This document shows positions 44,455 through 54,554 of a stretch of DNA of 64,000 bases, one piece after another. Every line of letters begins with the position of its first letter. Within the stretch, counting starts at the first letter, position 1. The notes below the pieces were generated by a model. The model did not search any database, had not been told where the DNA came from, and saw only the letters and a program-made list of their open reading frames with translations. Position numbers and translations under genes: made by a program. Location of the stretch: the NCBI RefSeq assembly GCF_007995245.1, contig NZ_VCBA01000002.1, forward strand, positions 186,001-250,000, given 5' to 3'. This DNA is from Tateyamaria sp. syn59 (lineage in GTDB: Bacteria > Pseudomonadota > Alphaproteobacteria > Rhodobacterales > Rhodobacteraceae).

Positions 44455-45626
44455 TCACGGTTGCCGAGGCGCTGAACCACCTCTTTGCCCTTGCAGACGA
44501 GATGCCCGTCGAACATGTACCCCTTCTGGACGCGGACAGTCGGGTGCTGGCGGAAGCAGTGACAGCGCGCCGAACACAACCGCCCTTCGCGGCGTCTTCC
44601 ATGGACGGCTACGCGCTGAAGGCCGTCGAGGCGGACCTGCACGCACAGTTCAAAGTTGTGGGCGAAGCGGCTGCCGGTCATGGTTGGTCGGGCAAAGTCG
44701 GCGCCGGGCAAGCCGTGCGCATTTTCACCGGTGCGCCGGTGCCGGACGGCGCGGATAAGGTCGTGATCCAGGAGGATATCACCCGCACTGGCGATCTGAT
44801 CACCATCACCGATGAACCGGGACCAAAGGACAACATCCGGCCGGCAGGCATCGACTTTGCAATCGGTGACAGCATTGACGCCCCGCGCGTCCTAGCTCCC
44901 GCGGACATCGCCCTACTCGCATCCATGAACGTCGCCACCGTACCCGTCCGCCGTGCGCCCATAGTCGCCTTGATCGCGACGGGGGATGAACTGGTCATGC
45001 CGGGCGAAGACCCAGGTCCCGACCAGATTATCGCCTCAAACACCTTCGGGCTGGCCGCCATGCTGCGCAGGCTCGGCGCAGAGCCGCGCCTGTTGCCCAT
45101 TGCGCGCGACAGCGCCGTGTCACTGACAACTGTCTTTGGTTTGACCAAGGGGGCCGACCTGATCGTGACCATCGGCGGCGCGTCTGTCGGGGACCATGAC
45201 CTTGTCGGCCATGTTGCGGGTGAATTGGGCATGGACCGCAGCTTTTACAAGGTCGCCATGCGCCCCGGCAAACCCTTGATGGCAGGACGGTTGAACGGCA
45301 TCCCCCTAGTCGGTCTGCCCGGCAACCCCGTGTCGGCCATGGTGTGCGGCACGATATTCCTGACGCCCATGATCCGCGCCATGCAAGGGCTGGGCCCGGC
45401 CCCCGCCCCGCGCGTTCAGATGCCTCTATCAGCGCCGCTGGCCGCCAATGGCCCGCGCGAGCATTACATGCGCGCCGTCGCCAAGGACGGCACCGTTGCG
45501 GATGCAGGCCTGCAAGACAGCTCGCTGCTCAGTGTTCTGGCGGATGCAAACGCGCTCATCATACGCCCGCCCAGCGACCCCGCCCGCGCCATCGGCGACG
45601 TTGTCGATGTGGTCCCTTTGGGCTAG
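44451..45626 (+). CDS. moeA: Molybdopterin molybdenumtransferase
   Basis: Inserts molybdate into adenylated molybdopterin. The 391-residue protein shows [20 protein letters not shown] (about 41–60), [20 protein letters not shown] (about 86–105), [40 protein letters not shown] (about 172–191), [20 protein letters not shown] (about 236–255) and [24 protein letters not shown] (about 277–300). Normal length. It overlaps moaC by 4 nt and is followed by the lexA promoter 66 nt later. Confidence 0.95.
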   Translation: MITVAEALNHLFALADEMPVEHVPLLDADSRVLAEAVTARRTQPPFAASSMDGYALKAVEADLHAQFKVVGEAAAGHGWSGKVGAGQAVRIFTGAPVPDGADKVVIQEDITRTGDLITITDEPGPKDNIRPAGIDFAIGDSIDAPRVLAPADIALLASMNVATVPVRRAPIVALIATGDELVMPGEDPGPDQIIASNTFGLAAMLRRLGAEPRLLPIARDSAVSLTTVFGLTKGADLIVTIGGASVGDHDLVGHVAGELGMDRSFYKVAMRPGKPLMAGRLNGIPLVGLPGNPVSAMVCGTIFLTPMIRAMQGLGPAPAPRVQMPLSAPLAANGPREHYMRAVAKDGTVADAGLQDSSLLSVLADANALIIRPPSDPARAIGDVVDVVPLG

Positions 45627-45630
45627 GGAG

Positions 45631-45659
45631 TTGACACAAAAGGGGAACGTCCGTAGAAC
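45631..45659 (+). promoter_or_regulatory. lexA promoter with SOS box
   Basis: TTGACA (45631–45636), 17-nt spacer, TAGAAC (45654–45659) as -10. The SOS box GAAC-N7-GAAC (45645–45659) is the alphaproteobacterial LexA operator (reverse of GTTC-N7-GTTC) and overlaps the -10, fitting autorepression. Confidence 0.88.
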
Positions 45660-45692
45660 AAACCCAAACCAACAGGGTTTGGAGGACGAACA

Positions 45693-46391
45693 GTGCTGAC
45701 CAAAAAGCAGCTCGATCTGCTGGAATTCATTCACAAACGGGTCCAACGGGACGGTGTACCACCCAGCTTTGATGAGATGAAAGAAGCGCTCGATCTGCGC
45801 TCAAAATCGGGCATCCACCGGCTGATCACGGCGCTGGAAGAGCGCGGCTTTATCCGCCGCCTCGCGCACCGCGCACGTGCCATCGAAGTGGTGCGTCTGC
45901 CCGAAAGCCTGGGCGGCGCGCCAAGCGGCTTCCAACCCAAGGTGATCGACGGCGACAAGCCGGACGCACCACCGCCGCCAGCCGCGCGCCCGGTCGAGGC
46001 AACCCACGCGGTTGAACTGCCGGTCATGGGGCGCATTGCTGCTGGTGTACCGATCTCGGCGATTTCCGAGGTGTCACACTCGGTCGCCGTGCCGGGCCAG
46101 ATGCTGTCGGGCCAGGGCGAGCACTACGCGCTCGAGGTCAAAGGTGACTCGATGATTGACGCCGGCATCAACGATGGCGACGTCGTTGTCATCCGCGAAA
46201 CATCGACAGCCGACAATGGCGACATTGTGGTGGCCCTGGTCGAAGATCACGAGGCGACACTGAAGCGCTACATGCGCAAGGGCGATACCATCGCACTCGA
46301 GGCCGCCAACCCGGCCTATGAAACGAGGGTGTTCCCCGTCGGCCAGGTTAAGGTGCAGGGCCGTCTGGTGGGACTGATCCGCACCTACTGA
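45693..46391 (+). CDS. lexA: LexA repressor (SOS regulator, self-cleaving)
   Basis: Represses DNA-damage genes until RecA filaments trigger self-cleavage. The 232-residue protein starts at GTG 45693 ([20 protein letters not shown]) with GGAGGA upstream. A winged-helix DNA-binding domain covers about 1–65 ([23 protein letters not shown]). The cleavage site is Ala-Gly in [11 protein letters not shown] (about 112–122). The catalytic Ser is in [15 protein letters not shown] (about 150–164) and the Lys in [16 protein letters not shown] (about 190–205). It is longer than E. coli LexA in the linker, as in other alphaproteobacteria. The gene carries its own SOS box. Confidence 0.96.
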   Translation: MLTKKQLDLLEFIHKRVQRDGVPPSFDEMKEALDLRSKSGIHRLITALEERGFIRRLAHRARAIEVVRLPESLGGAPSGFQPKVIDGDKPDAPPPPAARPVEATHAVELPVMGRIAAGVPISAISEVSHSVAVPGQMLSGQGEHYALEVKGDSMIDAGINDGDVVVIRETSTADNGDIVVALVEDHEATLKRYMRKGDTIALEAANPAYETRVFPVGQVKVQGRLVGLIRTY

Positions 46392-46430
46392 TCCCTTTTA
46401 TCTACGGCTAAGGCGGTCCAACGGGCCGCC

Positions 46431-48500
46431 CTAATCGCTTCGCGCCAACTGATCGGGCGATGTCCCATCGAATGTCAGATCAAGTTTCGGCGACGCAGTC
46501 CACCCCGACCACATGCGATCCCCTGCGACCTGACGGGCCGTGCGAATGCTCAAACTGTCTGCGCCTGCGACAAGCGCAATGGCGCCCGTGCGCCGCAAAA
46601 GGGGTGGCGTCAGCACCAGGCACTCGAGGTCGGCGTGCTCATCAAATTCGGTGTTGCTGACCACGATCTCCCCGGTTTTGCAGCCGCCGAAGGCAGCGGC
46701 TGCACGTTTGCCGCTGAGGTGGATGACGGTGACCGGGTGCTGCGCATCCCAACGCGCGGCGGCCGTGGTCTGGTCAATCCCCTCGCCGTCATTTTCCAAC
46801 CAGTTGCGCGCGATGAACCCGCCGCCTTTTGCTTTACTCAGCGCGCGCCCCTCCTCGGTCATCACACCGACAAGGCCGCCCGTATCGGCGATCAGCACGT
46901 CTGGGCGCGATCCGGTTTGCCACAATGCAAGGCCCAACAGGACCGGCAGAACGCCAAGTACGCGCGCGCGCCCCTGCCACAGAATGACAAACAACATGCC
47001 CGTCGCCATCAAGGGTAGAACAACGGCGCTGGGACCTGCGACGTAACCTTGCGCACCGTCGAGGCCAGACACCATGTCCGCCACCCACAGGATCCAGCGC
47101 AGCCCGGCGCCCATCAGCCACAAGCCAACGATATCCAGGCCCACAGGCGCCAGCACCAGCGCTAGCACGGCCGCCGGGATCACCAGCACACCCATCAATG
47201 GCACACTCGCAAGGTTCGCAATCAGGCCGTAATGCGCCATTGTGTTGAAATGCGCTGCCCCAATCGGGGCCGTGGCAAGCCCGGCCACCGCCGAGGATAT
47301 GACAACGCCCAGCAAAGGTTGCAGCCACTTCGGTCCCAATGTCCACTCCATGTCGCGGATCCAGCCGAACACGGCGACAAGGGCGGTCGTTGCGGCAAAG
47401 GACATCTGGAAGCCTGGCCCCATCAGCGCCTCTGGCCGCAGCGTGAGCACGATGATCGCCGCCATGGCGACCGCGCGCAGGCTGATAGCCCGCCGGTTGA
47501 CGAGGATTGCGCAAAGCGCCACGGCCACCATCACAAACGCGCGTTCGGTGGCGACGTTGCCACCCGACAGCGCCAGATAGACCGACGCTGCCATCAACGC
47601 ACCCAGCGCCGCGAGTTTGCGCGCGGGCCAATGCAAGGCGACATGCGGGATCAACGCAAAAAGCAGCCGCAAAAGCCCAAAGACAAAGCCCGACAACAGC
47701 CCCATGTGCAGACCCGAGATCGCCAGAAGGTGGGCGGTGTTGGACGCGCGCAGATCGTTGAGCGCATCCTGACTTATGCCGCTGCGATCACCGGTGGTCA
47801 CAGCTGCCGCAAATCCGCCCACGTCGCCCGGCAGCACGTCGCGCACATGCGCCGATACCGCCATACGGATGCGAAAAATGCACTGCCGCAGGTCGAATTC
47901 AGCCGTGCTGATGGCGACGACGGGCACACGGGTGTACCCAACAGCACCCAGTTCGGCAAACCAGGCATGGCGCTGGAAGTCAAAGCCGCCCGGCTCCACC
48001 GGTCCTCCTGGCGGGCCAAGATGCCCGGTCATCATCACGCGCAAGCCTGGTTCGGGGGCGACACCCAATGCACTGTCGCCATGCAGTGAGATGCGCACCC
48101 TCGTGGGAGTGTCGGTAGGTGCAACCCGGTCCAGTTTGACATGATCCAGCGTCAACCGCACGGCGTCCGACGCGCTGCGGTCCATGCCCACGATCCGCCC
48201 CTCGACCGGGCCGAAATAACGCCAGTCCAGCACGGGTCCGGCGACCGAATGCGCGCGCCATCCGGCCAGAACAAACCCAAACGCAATCATAACTGCAAAG
48301 ACCATCGCGGGGGATGTCACCTCACCCATCCGCCGGGCCGCCAGCGCCAGAACAACGCCTAGAGCGCCGACGCCCGCAATCATGGCCGTGGACGGTTCAA
48401 ACTTCAGACCAAAAAACAGGGCGATCCCGCACGCCATCCCCACCGGGCACCACCCAAAGAGGTGCCCGCGCTGGATCAGCATCGCGTGCCGCAGGCCCAT
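46431..48500 (-). CDS. comEC: ComEC/Rec2-type DNA-uptake channel protein
   Basis: A 689-residue inner-membrane protein of the ComEC/Rec2 family. An N-terminal hydrophobic block is followed by an OB-fold region (about 90–190; YFGPVEGRIVGMDRSASDAV). The competence domain has multiple membrane segments, with the signature LRASNTAHLLAISGLHMGLLSG at about 250–271 and ATERAFVMVAVALCAILVN at about 320–338. The C-terminal part (about 530–689) is a reduced metallo-β-lactamase-like domain without an evident HxHxDH motif, as in many proteobacterial members. It would pass single-stranded DNA inward during transformation or GTA uptake. Convergent with lexA; divergent from gltX. Confidence 0.9.
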   Translation of the reverse strand: MGLRHAMLIQRGHLFGWCPVGMACGIALFFGLKFEPSTAMIAGVGALGVVLALAARRMGEVTSPAMVFAVMIAFGFVLAGWRAHSVAGPVLDWRYFGPVEGRIVGMDRSASDAVRLTLDHVKLDRVAPTDTPTRVRISLHGDSALGVAPEPGLRVMMTGHLGPPGGPVEPGGFDFQRHAWFAELGAVGYTRVPVVAISTAEFDLRQCIFRIRMAVSAHVRDVLPGDVGGFAAAVTTGDRSGISQDALNDLRASNTAHLLAISGLHMGLLSGFVFGLLRLLFALIPHVALHWPARKLAALGALMAASVYLALSGGNVATERAFVMVAVALCAILVNRRAISLRAVAMAAIIVLTLRPEALMGPGFQMSFAATTALVAVFGWIRDMEWTLGPKWLQPLLGVVISSAVAGLATAPIGAAHFNTMAHYGLIANLASVPLMGVLVIPAAVLALVLAPVGLDIVGLWLMGAGLRWILWVADMVSGLDGAQGYVAGPSAVVLPLMATGMLFVILWQGRARVLGVLPVLLGLALWQTGSRPDVLIADTGGLVGVMTEEGRALSKAKGGGFIARNWLENDGEGIDQTTAAARWDAQHPVTVIHLSGKRAAAAFGGCKTGEIVVSNTEFDEHADLECLVLTPPLLRRTGAIALVAGADSLSIRTARQVAGDRMWSGWTASPKLDLTFDGTSPDQLARSD

Positions 48501-48580
48501 GCTTGCCCCTTTTGGCGCTGGTGAGTATCAGGGGCCGAAACCGTAGACCCGTCGTGGTTAAGCAAAGGTAAATCCGTTCC

Positions 48581-49981
48581 ATGTCCAAAGCCGTTGTCAC
48601 CCGTTTTGCCCCCTCGCCCACCGGCTTTCTGCATATCGGCGGCGCGCGTACAGCGCTGTTCAACTGGCTCTATGCCCGCGGGCGCGGCGGTACATTCCTG
48701 CTGCGGATCGAGGACACAGACCGCGCGCGCTCCACACCGGAAGCGACGCAAGCCATTCTTGACGGCATGGTGTGGCTTGGTCTTGACCATGACGGAGAAG
48801 CGATCAGCCAGTTCGCCCGCGCCGACCGCCATGCAGAGGTTGCGCACCAGCTTCTGGCCGAGGGCAAGGCGTACAAGTGCTTTTCTACCCAAGACGAGAT
48901 CGCGGCATTCCGTGAGGCCGCGCGGGCTGAAGGCAAGTCCACCCTGTTTCAATCGCCTTGGCGCGATGCGGACCCGTCGACCTACCCTAACACGCCTTTT
49001 GTCGTGCGGATCAAAGCACCGCAGGACGGCAGCACCGTTATCAAGGATGAGGTTCAGGGCGATGTGACAATCCGAAATGACCAGCTTGACGACATGGTGC
49101 TGCTGCGCGCGGACGGCACACCGGTCTACATGCTCGCCGTTGTTGTCGATGACCACGATATGGGCGTCACCCATGTGATCCGGGGCGACGACCACCTCAA
49201 CAATGCGGCGCGGCAGATGATGATCTACGATGCCATGGGATGGGACGTACCCGCCTGGGCGCATATTCCGTTGATCCATGGTCCCGATGGCAAGAAGCTG
49301 TCGAAACGCCACGGCGCCTTGGGCGCGCAGGAATATCAGGTCATGGGCTACCCGGCGGCGGGCATGCGCAACTACCTGACGCGGCTGGGGTGGAGCCATG
49401 GGGACGACGAATTCTTCACCGATGCGCAGGCTTTGGAATGGTTCGACCTGAACGGCATAGGCAAAAGCCCCGCGCGGTTCGACGTCAAAAAGCTCGAAAA
49501 CCTGAGCGGTCAGCATATTGCGCAGTCTGACGACGCTGCATTGCAGCACGAAATCGAGGGCTTTTTGGCCGCCGCAGGCCGTGAGCCCCTGAAACATTCG
49601 CAGAAAGATGGGCTGATGGCCGCACTGCCGTTTGTCAAAGAAAGCGCGAAGACACTGCCGGAACTTCTTGAAAAAGCGCATTTTGTTCTGACAAGCCGCC
49701 CTGTCACGGCGGATGAAAAAGCCTCAAAAGCACTTGATACGGTATCCCGTGGTATACTGACGCAATTGACGCCGCAGCTGCAAACCGTTACTTGGTCGCG
49801 GGACAGTTTGGAGGCTGTCCTGAACGACTTTGCTGCCGCACAGGATACAAAATTCGGCAAGCTGGCAGGCCCGCTTCGGGCCGCCCTCGCGGGTCGATCA
49901 GTCACGCCTTCGGTCTTTGACATGATGCTGGTGCTGGGGCGTGACGAAACCCTTGCCAGGCTTGAGGATGCTGCCACCTGA
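48581..49981 (+). CDS. gltX: Glutamyl-tRNA synthetase
   Basis: Class I synthetase for tRNA-Glu (and often tRNA-Gln in alphaproteobacteria). The 466-residue protein has [20 protein letters not shown] (HIGH motif, about 5–24), [20 protein letters not shown] (about 46–65), [20 protein letters not shown] (KLSK motif, about 225–244) and GAL-type [20 protein letters not shown]. The C-terminal anticodon-binding helical domain is complete. It is followed 104 nt later by gltA. Many relatives carry a second gltX; whether this one is discriminating is unknown. Confidence 0.95.
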   Translation: MSKAVVTRFAPSPTGFLHIGGARTALFNWLYARGRGGTFLLRIEDTDRARSTPEATQAILDGMVWLGLDHDGEAISQFARADRHAEVAHQLLAEGKAYKCFSTQDEIAAFREAARAEGKSTLFQSPWRDADPSTYPNTPFVVRIKAPQDGSTVIKDEVQGDVTIRNDQLDDMVLLRADGTPVYMLAVVVDDHDMGVTHVIRGDDHLNNAARQMMIYDAMGWDVPAWAHIPLIHGPDGKKLSKRHGALGAQEYQVMGYPAAGMRNYLTRLGWSHGDDEFFTDAQALEWFDLNGIGKSPARFDVKKLENLSGQHIAQSDDAALQHEIEGFLAAAGREPLKHSQKDGLMAALPFVKESAKTLPELLEKAHFVLTSRPVTADEKASKALDTVSRGILTQLTPQLQTVTWSRDSLEAVLNDFAAAQDTKFGKLAGPLRAALAGRSVTPSVFDMMLVLGRDETLARLEDAAT

Positions 49982-50085
49982 CGCGGTTCATAAATCGTTC
50001 ATGGTGCGCAGTCTAACGAGGGGCACGCGGAGTTTCCGTGAACCCAGGCGGACGCGCCCGCCACGCGACGAAAGGAACGACCCTG

Positions 50086-51381
50086 ATGGCCGATACCCAA
50101 AAATCCGCAACCCTGACCATTGGTGACGACAGCTACGACCTGCCCATCCACTCTCCCACCGCGGGCCCTGATGTGCTGGACATCCGCAAACTCTACGGCC
50201 AGGCGGGTGTGTTCACCTACGATCCCGGTTTCACCTCGACCGCAAGCTGCGACAGCACCATCACTTACATCGACGGAGGCCAGGGTGTGCTCTTGCACCG
50301 CGGCTATCCCATCGATCAACTGGCGGAAAAGTCCCACTATCTCGAAGTCTGCTACCTGCTGCTTTACGGTGTTCTGCCAACGGCTGCGCAGCTGGAAGAA
50401 TTCGAGACCACGATCACGCTGCACACGATGCTGCACGAGCAGATGCAGAACTTCTTCCGCGGGTTCCGCCGCGACGCACACCCGATGGCCATCATGGTTG
50501 GCGTGGTCGGCGCGATGTCGGCCTTCTACCATGACAGCACCGACATCTCGGACGAACACCAGCGCGAGATTGCATCGCACCGCCTGATCGCCAAGATGCC
50601 GACGATCGCGGCCTGGGCCTACAAGTATTCCATCGGCCAGCCCTTCGTTTATCCGCGCAACGATCTGGACTATGCGTCGAATTTCCTGCGCATGTGCTTT
50701 GCCGTCCCGGCCGAGGATTACGAGGTCAACCCGATCCTCAGCCGCGCGATGGACCGCATCTTTACCCTTCATGCGGATCACGAGCAGAACGCCTCGACCT
50801 CGACCGTGCGTCTGGCCTCATCCTCGGGTGCCAATCCGTTTGCCTGCATCGCCGCTGGCATCGCCTGCCTCTGGGGGCCCGCGCATGGTGGTGCGAACCA
50901 GGCCTGTCTGGAGATGCTGAAGGAGATCGGCAGCGTCGACCGCATCCCGGAATTCATCGCGCGGGCCAAGGACAAGGACGATCCGTTCCGCCTGATGGGC
51001 TTTGGCCACCGGGTTTACAAAAACTTCGACCCGCGCGCGACCGTGATGAAACAGTCCGCTGACGAGGTACTGGAACTGCTGGGGGTCGAGAACAACCCGG
51101 TCCTGCAAGTCGCCAAGGAACTGGAAAAACAGGCGCTCGAAGATCCGTATTTCGCCGAGAAAAAACTGTTCCCGAACGTGGACTTCTACTCCGGCATCAT
51201 CCTCGAGGCGATGGGCTTCCCCACCTCGATGTTCACGCCCATCTTTGCGCTGTCGCGCACCGTCGGCTGGATCTCGCAGTGGAAGGAAATGATCGCCGAT
51301 CCACAGAACAAGATCGGCCGCCCGCGCCAATTGTACCTGGGCGAGACGTCCCGCGACTACGTGGACATCGAACACCGCTAA
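50086..51381 (+). CDS. gltA: Citrate synthase
   Basis: First enzyme of the TCA cycle. The 431-residue type II (hexameric, Gram-negative) enzyme starts [20 protein letters not shown]; an in-frame ATG 16 codons upstream is less plausible. Signatures: [20 protein letters not shown] (about 43–62), [20 protein letters not shown] (about 66–85), the catalytic [19 protein letters not shown] (His at about 229), [20 protein letters not shown] (His at about 268), and [15 protein letters not shown] (about 304–318) with the catalytic Asp further on in [16 protein letters not shown] strong terminator follows. Confidence 0.96.
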   Translation: MADTQKSATLTIGDDSYDLPIHSPTAGPDVLDIRKLYGQAGVFTYDPGFTSTASCDSTITYIDGGQGVLLHRGYPIDQLAEKSHYLEVCYLLLYGVLPTAAQLEEFETTITLHTMLHEQMQNFFRGFRRDAHPMAIMVGVVGAMSAFYHDSTDISDEHQREIASHRLIAKMPTIAAWAYKYSIGQPFVYPRNDLDYASNFLRMCFAVPAEDYEVNPILSRAMDRIFTLHADHEQNASTSTVRLASSSGANPFACIAAGIACLWGPAHGGANQACLEMLKEIGSVDRIPEFIARAKDKDDPFRLMGFGHRVYKNFDPRATVMKQSADEVLELLGVENNPVLQVAKELEKQALEDPYFAEKKLFPNVDFYSGIILEAMGFPTSMFTPIFALSRTVGWISQWKEMIADPQNKIGRPRQLYLGETSRDYVDIEHR

Positions 51382-51390
51382 GCCGATCAG

Positions 51391-51414
51391 CCCCCGCACA
51401 TTGCGGGGGTTTTT
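51391..51414 (+). terminator. Rho-independent terminator of gltA
   Basis: CCCCCGC-acatt-GCGGGGG followed by TTTTT; 7-bp GC stem, 5-nt loop, 10 nt after the gltA stop. Confidence 0.92.
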
Positions 51415-51534
51415 CGTTCAATGCACCCGCATCCAGCCCACCGTTTCCCACGCGTAAACAATCACGCTCCGTAACTTGACGCGGTTCGGCGTCTGGTTAA
51501 ACAGTCGTTGCAACGGTCTAGTGGAGAGTTGGAC

Positions 51535-52545
51535 ATGGGTATTGGAATTGCGTTGCTGGCACTGTTGGGCGTTGGTCTTGTCGTCAGTGTTTTTGATGAC
51601 GACGACGATTCCACGCCATCCGAGCCTGAGGGCATCGTAAGCGACGGCGGGGAAGGCGACGACCTGATCGAAGGCACAGCCGGAACCGACCTGCTGTCCG
51701 GCGGCGCCGGAGACGACACGCTCGGCGGCGGCGCATCCTCCGACACACTGCAAGGCGGAACAGGCGACGACCTGCTGGAAGGCAATGCCGGTGATGACCG
51801 CCTTCTGGGCCAGGGCGATGATGACGTTGTCATCGGCGGTGGCGGAGAAGACACCGCATCCGGTGGGTCTGGCAACGACTTTGTGCAAGGCCGCGGCGGG
51901 GATGATATCGTGAAGGGCAGCCTGGGCACCGACTGGCTCGAAGGGAATGACGGCAACGACAGTGTGGACGGCGGCTTTGGTGCCGATACGCTGTTGGGCG
52001 GTGAGGGAGCTGATACACTGGAGGGCGGCGCCAACAACGACCTGCTGATCGGCGGGACGGTCCCTGGCACACCTTTATCGGCTGAAGACCTGGAAGCGTT
52101 GCGTGATGGCGACGAGTCGCTGGCGAGCATCCTGAACGTCGCCAACGGTGTCGCGCTTGATCTGTCCGATGACGACGCGCCGGACGTACTGAACGGCGGC
52201 GATGGCGACGATGATCTTGTTCTGGGCGCCGGGGATACCGGAACCGGCGGTACGGGCGAAGACACCTTTGTCCTTCTGGCCGAGACGGCACTGTCCGAAA
52301 ACGGTCCCAGCACAATCACGGATTTCGACGGAACCGAAGACAGCCTGATCGTCCTGTTCGAGCAGACTGAGGAAGAAGAAGAGGACCCGGTGACCATCGA
52401 CGTCACGAACGAAGACGGGAACGCGATCATTTCGGTGAACGGACAGCCCATTTCGATCCTCGTCGGCGCCGCGGGCCAGATCGAATCGGCCGATATCGGC
52501 ACGGGCAACGGCATCGTCGTAGGCTTCCTCGATCCAACCGGATAA
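51535..52545 (+). CDS. RTX (calcium-binding repeat) protein, one module
   Basis: A 336-residue acidic protein. It begins with one hydrophobic segment (MGIGIALLALLGVGLVVSVF) directly followed by DDDDD, which may anchor or export it. Residues about 38–180 are RTX nonapeptides (GGxGxDxxx type), for example GGAGDDTLGGGASSDTLQGG and GNAGDDRLLGQGDDDVVIGG, expected to bind calcium as a parallel β-roll. A linker (PLSAEDLEALRDGDESLASI) is followed by one more RTX turn, then the globular part GTGGTGEDTFVLLAETALS and a GAAGQIESADIG tail. No type I secretion genes are adjacent. The ATG at 51535 has GGAGAG upstream. It is paralogous to the next gene. Confidence 0.87.
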   Translation: MGIGIALLALLGVGLVVSVFDDDDDSTPSEPEGIVSDGGEGDDLIEGTAGTDLLSGGAGDDTLGGGASSDTLQGGTGDDLLEGNAGDDRLLGQGDDDVVIGGGGEDTASGGSGNDFVQGRGGDDIVKGSLGTDWLEGNDGNDSVDGGFGADTLLGGEGADTLEGGANNDLLIGGTVPGTPLSAEDLEALRDGDESLASILNVANGVALDLSDDDAPDVLNGGDGDDDLVLGAGDTGTGGTGEDTFVLLAETALSENGPSTITDFDGTEDSLIVLFEQTEEEEEDPVTIDVTNEDGNAIISVNGQPISILVGAAGQIESADIGTGNGIVVGFLDPTG

Positions 52546-52745
52546 TCGTCCAGCCACAGCGCGATAGATACAATTCAGGCCGGTGCGCAACACTGTTGCG
52601 CCCGGCCTTATCGTTTGCGCCTCGGATCCGAATTTATTCTTGTTTTAGTTGTATTTAGCTATATCACATTGACTTGAAACAGCCCCCGCCAGACACTCCA
52701 AAAAACGCGTAAAGATGTCTTGTTTGCGTCCTGGGGGGGATCGCC
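52546..52745. other. Gap between the two RTX genes
   Basis: It contains the terminator at 52578–52612 and an AT-rich patch (52620–52680) that may hold the promoter of the second RTX gene (possible TTGTTT/TATATC). No gene was seen. Confidence 0.45.
52578..52612 (+). terminator. Hairpin terminator of the first RTX gene
   Basis: GGCCGGtGCGCAAC-act-GTTGCGCCCGGCC has a 13-bp GC-rich stem with one bulged T, followed by TTATCGTTT. It lies 33 nt after the stop codon. Confidence 0.82.
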
Positions 52746-54503
52746 ATGCTGTTTCTGCTTTCTTTGTTTCCTGCGCTGTTGACCAGCGGTTTGGTGGCTG
52801 ACGATGACACCGACGAACAGGTATCCGCCGCCGAAGACGAGGAGGGTCAGCTGCTGATCGGCACCATCGGCGATGACAATATCTCAGGCGGCGAAGGTGA
52901 CGACGATATCATCGGGCTGCTGGGCAATGACACGCTTGATGGCGGGCCCGGCGGCAATGATATCATCCAGGGCCTGAACGGCGATGATCTGATCATCGGT
53001 GGTGAAGGCAACGACGCGATGCAGGGCCGCGGGGACAATGACACGGTCCAGGGGTTCTCGGGCGACGACTGGGTGGACGGCAACGATGGCCAGGACCTGG
53101 TGCGCGGCGGCGGCGGGTCCGATGTCGTGATCGGCGGCCAGGGCGAAGACACGGTTGACGGACGCAGCGGTGATGATGTGGTGATCGGCGGCGAATTGAA
53201 CGCGGACCCGCTCAGCAACGCGGAGCTGCGCGTGTTGCGCGACGGTGGCACAATCGACGACATCTTTGCCGACCAGACGCCGCCCATTGCCGAGTTGCGC
53301 GACGATGGCGCCGCTGACGAATTGTTTGGCGGTCGCGGATCAGACGTGCTGCTCATGGGTGCAGGCGATACCGCCACGGGCGGCAGCGAAATTGACGCCT
53401 TTGCCGTCATCGCCGACACGGCAGACAGCACACTGGGTCCCGCCACCATCACCGACTTCAACAGCCCCGAAGGCGAAAGCCTCGCCCTCTATTTCCGCGC
53501 GGATGAGACGGTGAACGAGGATCTGATCACGGTCACTGACGAGGGCGACGATGCACTGGTCAGCTACGATGGCGAAGTGTTGGCACGCATCACGGGTGCC
53601 GCTGGCACATTGACGGCGGACGACATCGGCATACTCCAACCCGAGGACCCATCGACCACACCCGTCATTGAAGGCACTGATGACGCCGAGATTTTGGACG
53701 GCACGGCTGCGGATGAAATCATCAACGCGCTCGGCGGCAACGACAATGTCGAAGGCGGCGCAGGTGACGATACCATTTCGGGCGGTGACGGGGCCGACAT
53801 CATACAGGGCCAGGCGGGCTTTGACGTGATCACCGGCAATGCAGGCGACGACCTGCTGCAGGGACGCGGCGGTGACGACACCCTGTCCGGCAACCAAGGC
53901 TTTGACTGGGTCGACGGCAACGATGGCGACGACAAGGTTAATGGCGGCCTGCAAGCCGATACCGTGATCGGTGGCCAGGGCAGTGACCTGCTCAGCGGTG
54001 GCGAAGGCAATGACGTCGTCGTCGGTGGCGAAGTGTTCTCCAACCCTGCGGGAACCGGCGCCCTTCAGGCGATCCGCGAGGGCCTGTCCCTTGAACGCGC
54101 GTTTGGCAATCAGGACATCGGTGCAACCCTCGCATTGGAGGATGATCGGTCCGCAGACACTCTTGATGGCGGCAATGGCAGCGACGTGCTGATCTTTGGC
54201 GCGGGCGATAGAGCGACAGGCGGTGCAGGCACCGACAGCTTCGGCATCTTCGGGTCGACCCAAACCGCGGATGATGTGGCGACGATCACCGATTTCGATG
54301 CTGCAGACGACACGATCTTTGTCATCGACACGCTCGGGGTCCAGAGCCCTGTGATCACGATCAATGACGTCGACGGCAATGCAGAAATTCTGCTGAACGG
54401 CGCAGCGGTTGCAACAGTCACCGGCGCTGCAGGAACGCTGACGGCCGCTGACGTGTCCGTCGTGACCGCAATTGAAACCGCCTTGATCGACCCGAATATC
54501 TAG
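52746..54503 (+). CDS. RTX (calcium-binding repeat) protein, two tandem modules
   Basis: A 585-residue acidic protein starting with a short hydrophobic segment (MLFLLSLFPALLTSGLVADD). It contains two homologous modules. Module 1 (about 38–295) has RTX turns such as GGEGDDDIIGLLGNDTLDGG, the insert LSNAELRVLRDGGTIDDIFA, a further RTX turn, and the end ITGAAGTLTADDIGIL. Module 2 (about 310–585) has GGAGDDTISGGDGADIIQGQ, the insert GTGALQAIREGLSLERAFGN, and the end VTGAAGTLTAADVSVV. The module matches the single one in the upstream gene, so the family grew by duplication. Expected extracellular and calcium-binding; secretion route unknown. No enzyme domain is visible. Confidence 0.87.
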   Translation: MLFLLSLFPALLTSGLVADDDTDEQVSAAEDEEGQLLIGTIGDDNISGGEGDDDIIGLLGNDTLDGGPGGNDIIQGLNGDDLIIGGEGNDAMQGRGDNDTVQGFSGDDWVDGNDGQDLVRGGGGSDVVIGGQGEDTVDGRSGDDVVIGGELNADPLSNAELRVLRDGGTIDDIFADQTPPIAELRDDGAADELFGGRGSDVLLMGAGDTATGGSEIDAFAVIADTADSTLGPATITDFNSPEGESLALYFRADETVNEDLITVTDEGDDALVSYDGEVLARITGAAGTLTADDIGILQPEDPSTTPVIEGTDDAEILDGTAADEIINALGGNDNVEGGAGDDTISGGDGADIIQGQAGFDVITGNAGDDLLQGRGGDDTLSGNQGFDWVDGNDGDDKVNGGLQADTVIGGQGSDLLSGGEGNDVVVGGEVFSNPAGTGALQAIREGLSLERAFGNQDIGATLALEDDRSADTLDGGNGSDVLIFGAGDRATGGAGTDSFGIFGSTQTADDVATITDFDAADDTIFVIDTLGVQSPVITINDVDGNAEILLNGAAVATVTGAAGTLTAADVSVVTAIETALIDPNI

Positions 54504-54554
54504 GTCGCGAGATCGCGCCCGGTCTGTCTGAACCTCAGTCCGGGCGTCATTGCC

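Noticed and set aside
54516-54546. CGCCCGG/CCGGGCG inverted repeat after the second RTX gene as a terminator
   Set aside because: A 17-nt loop and no U-run make it weak; left out as a called terminator.
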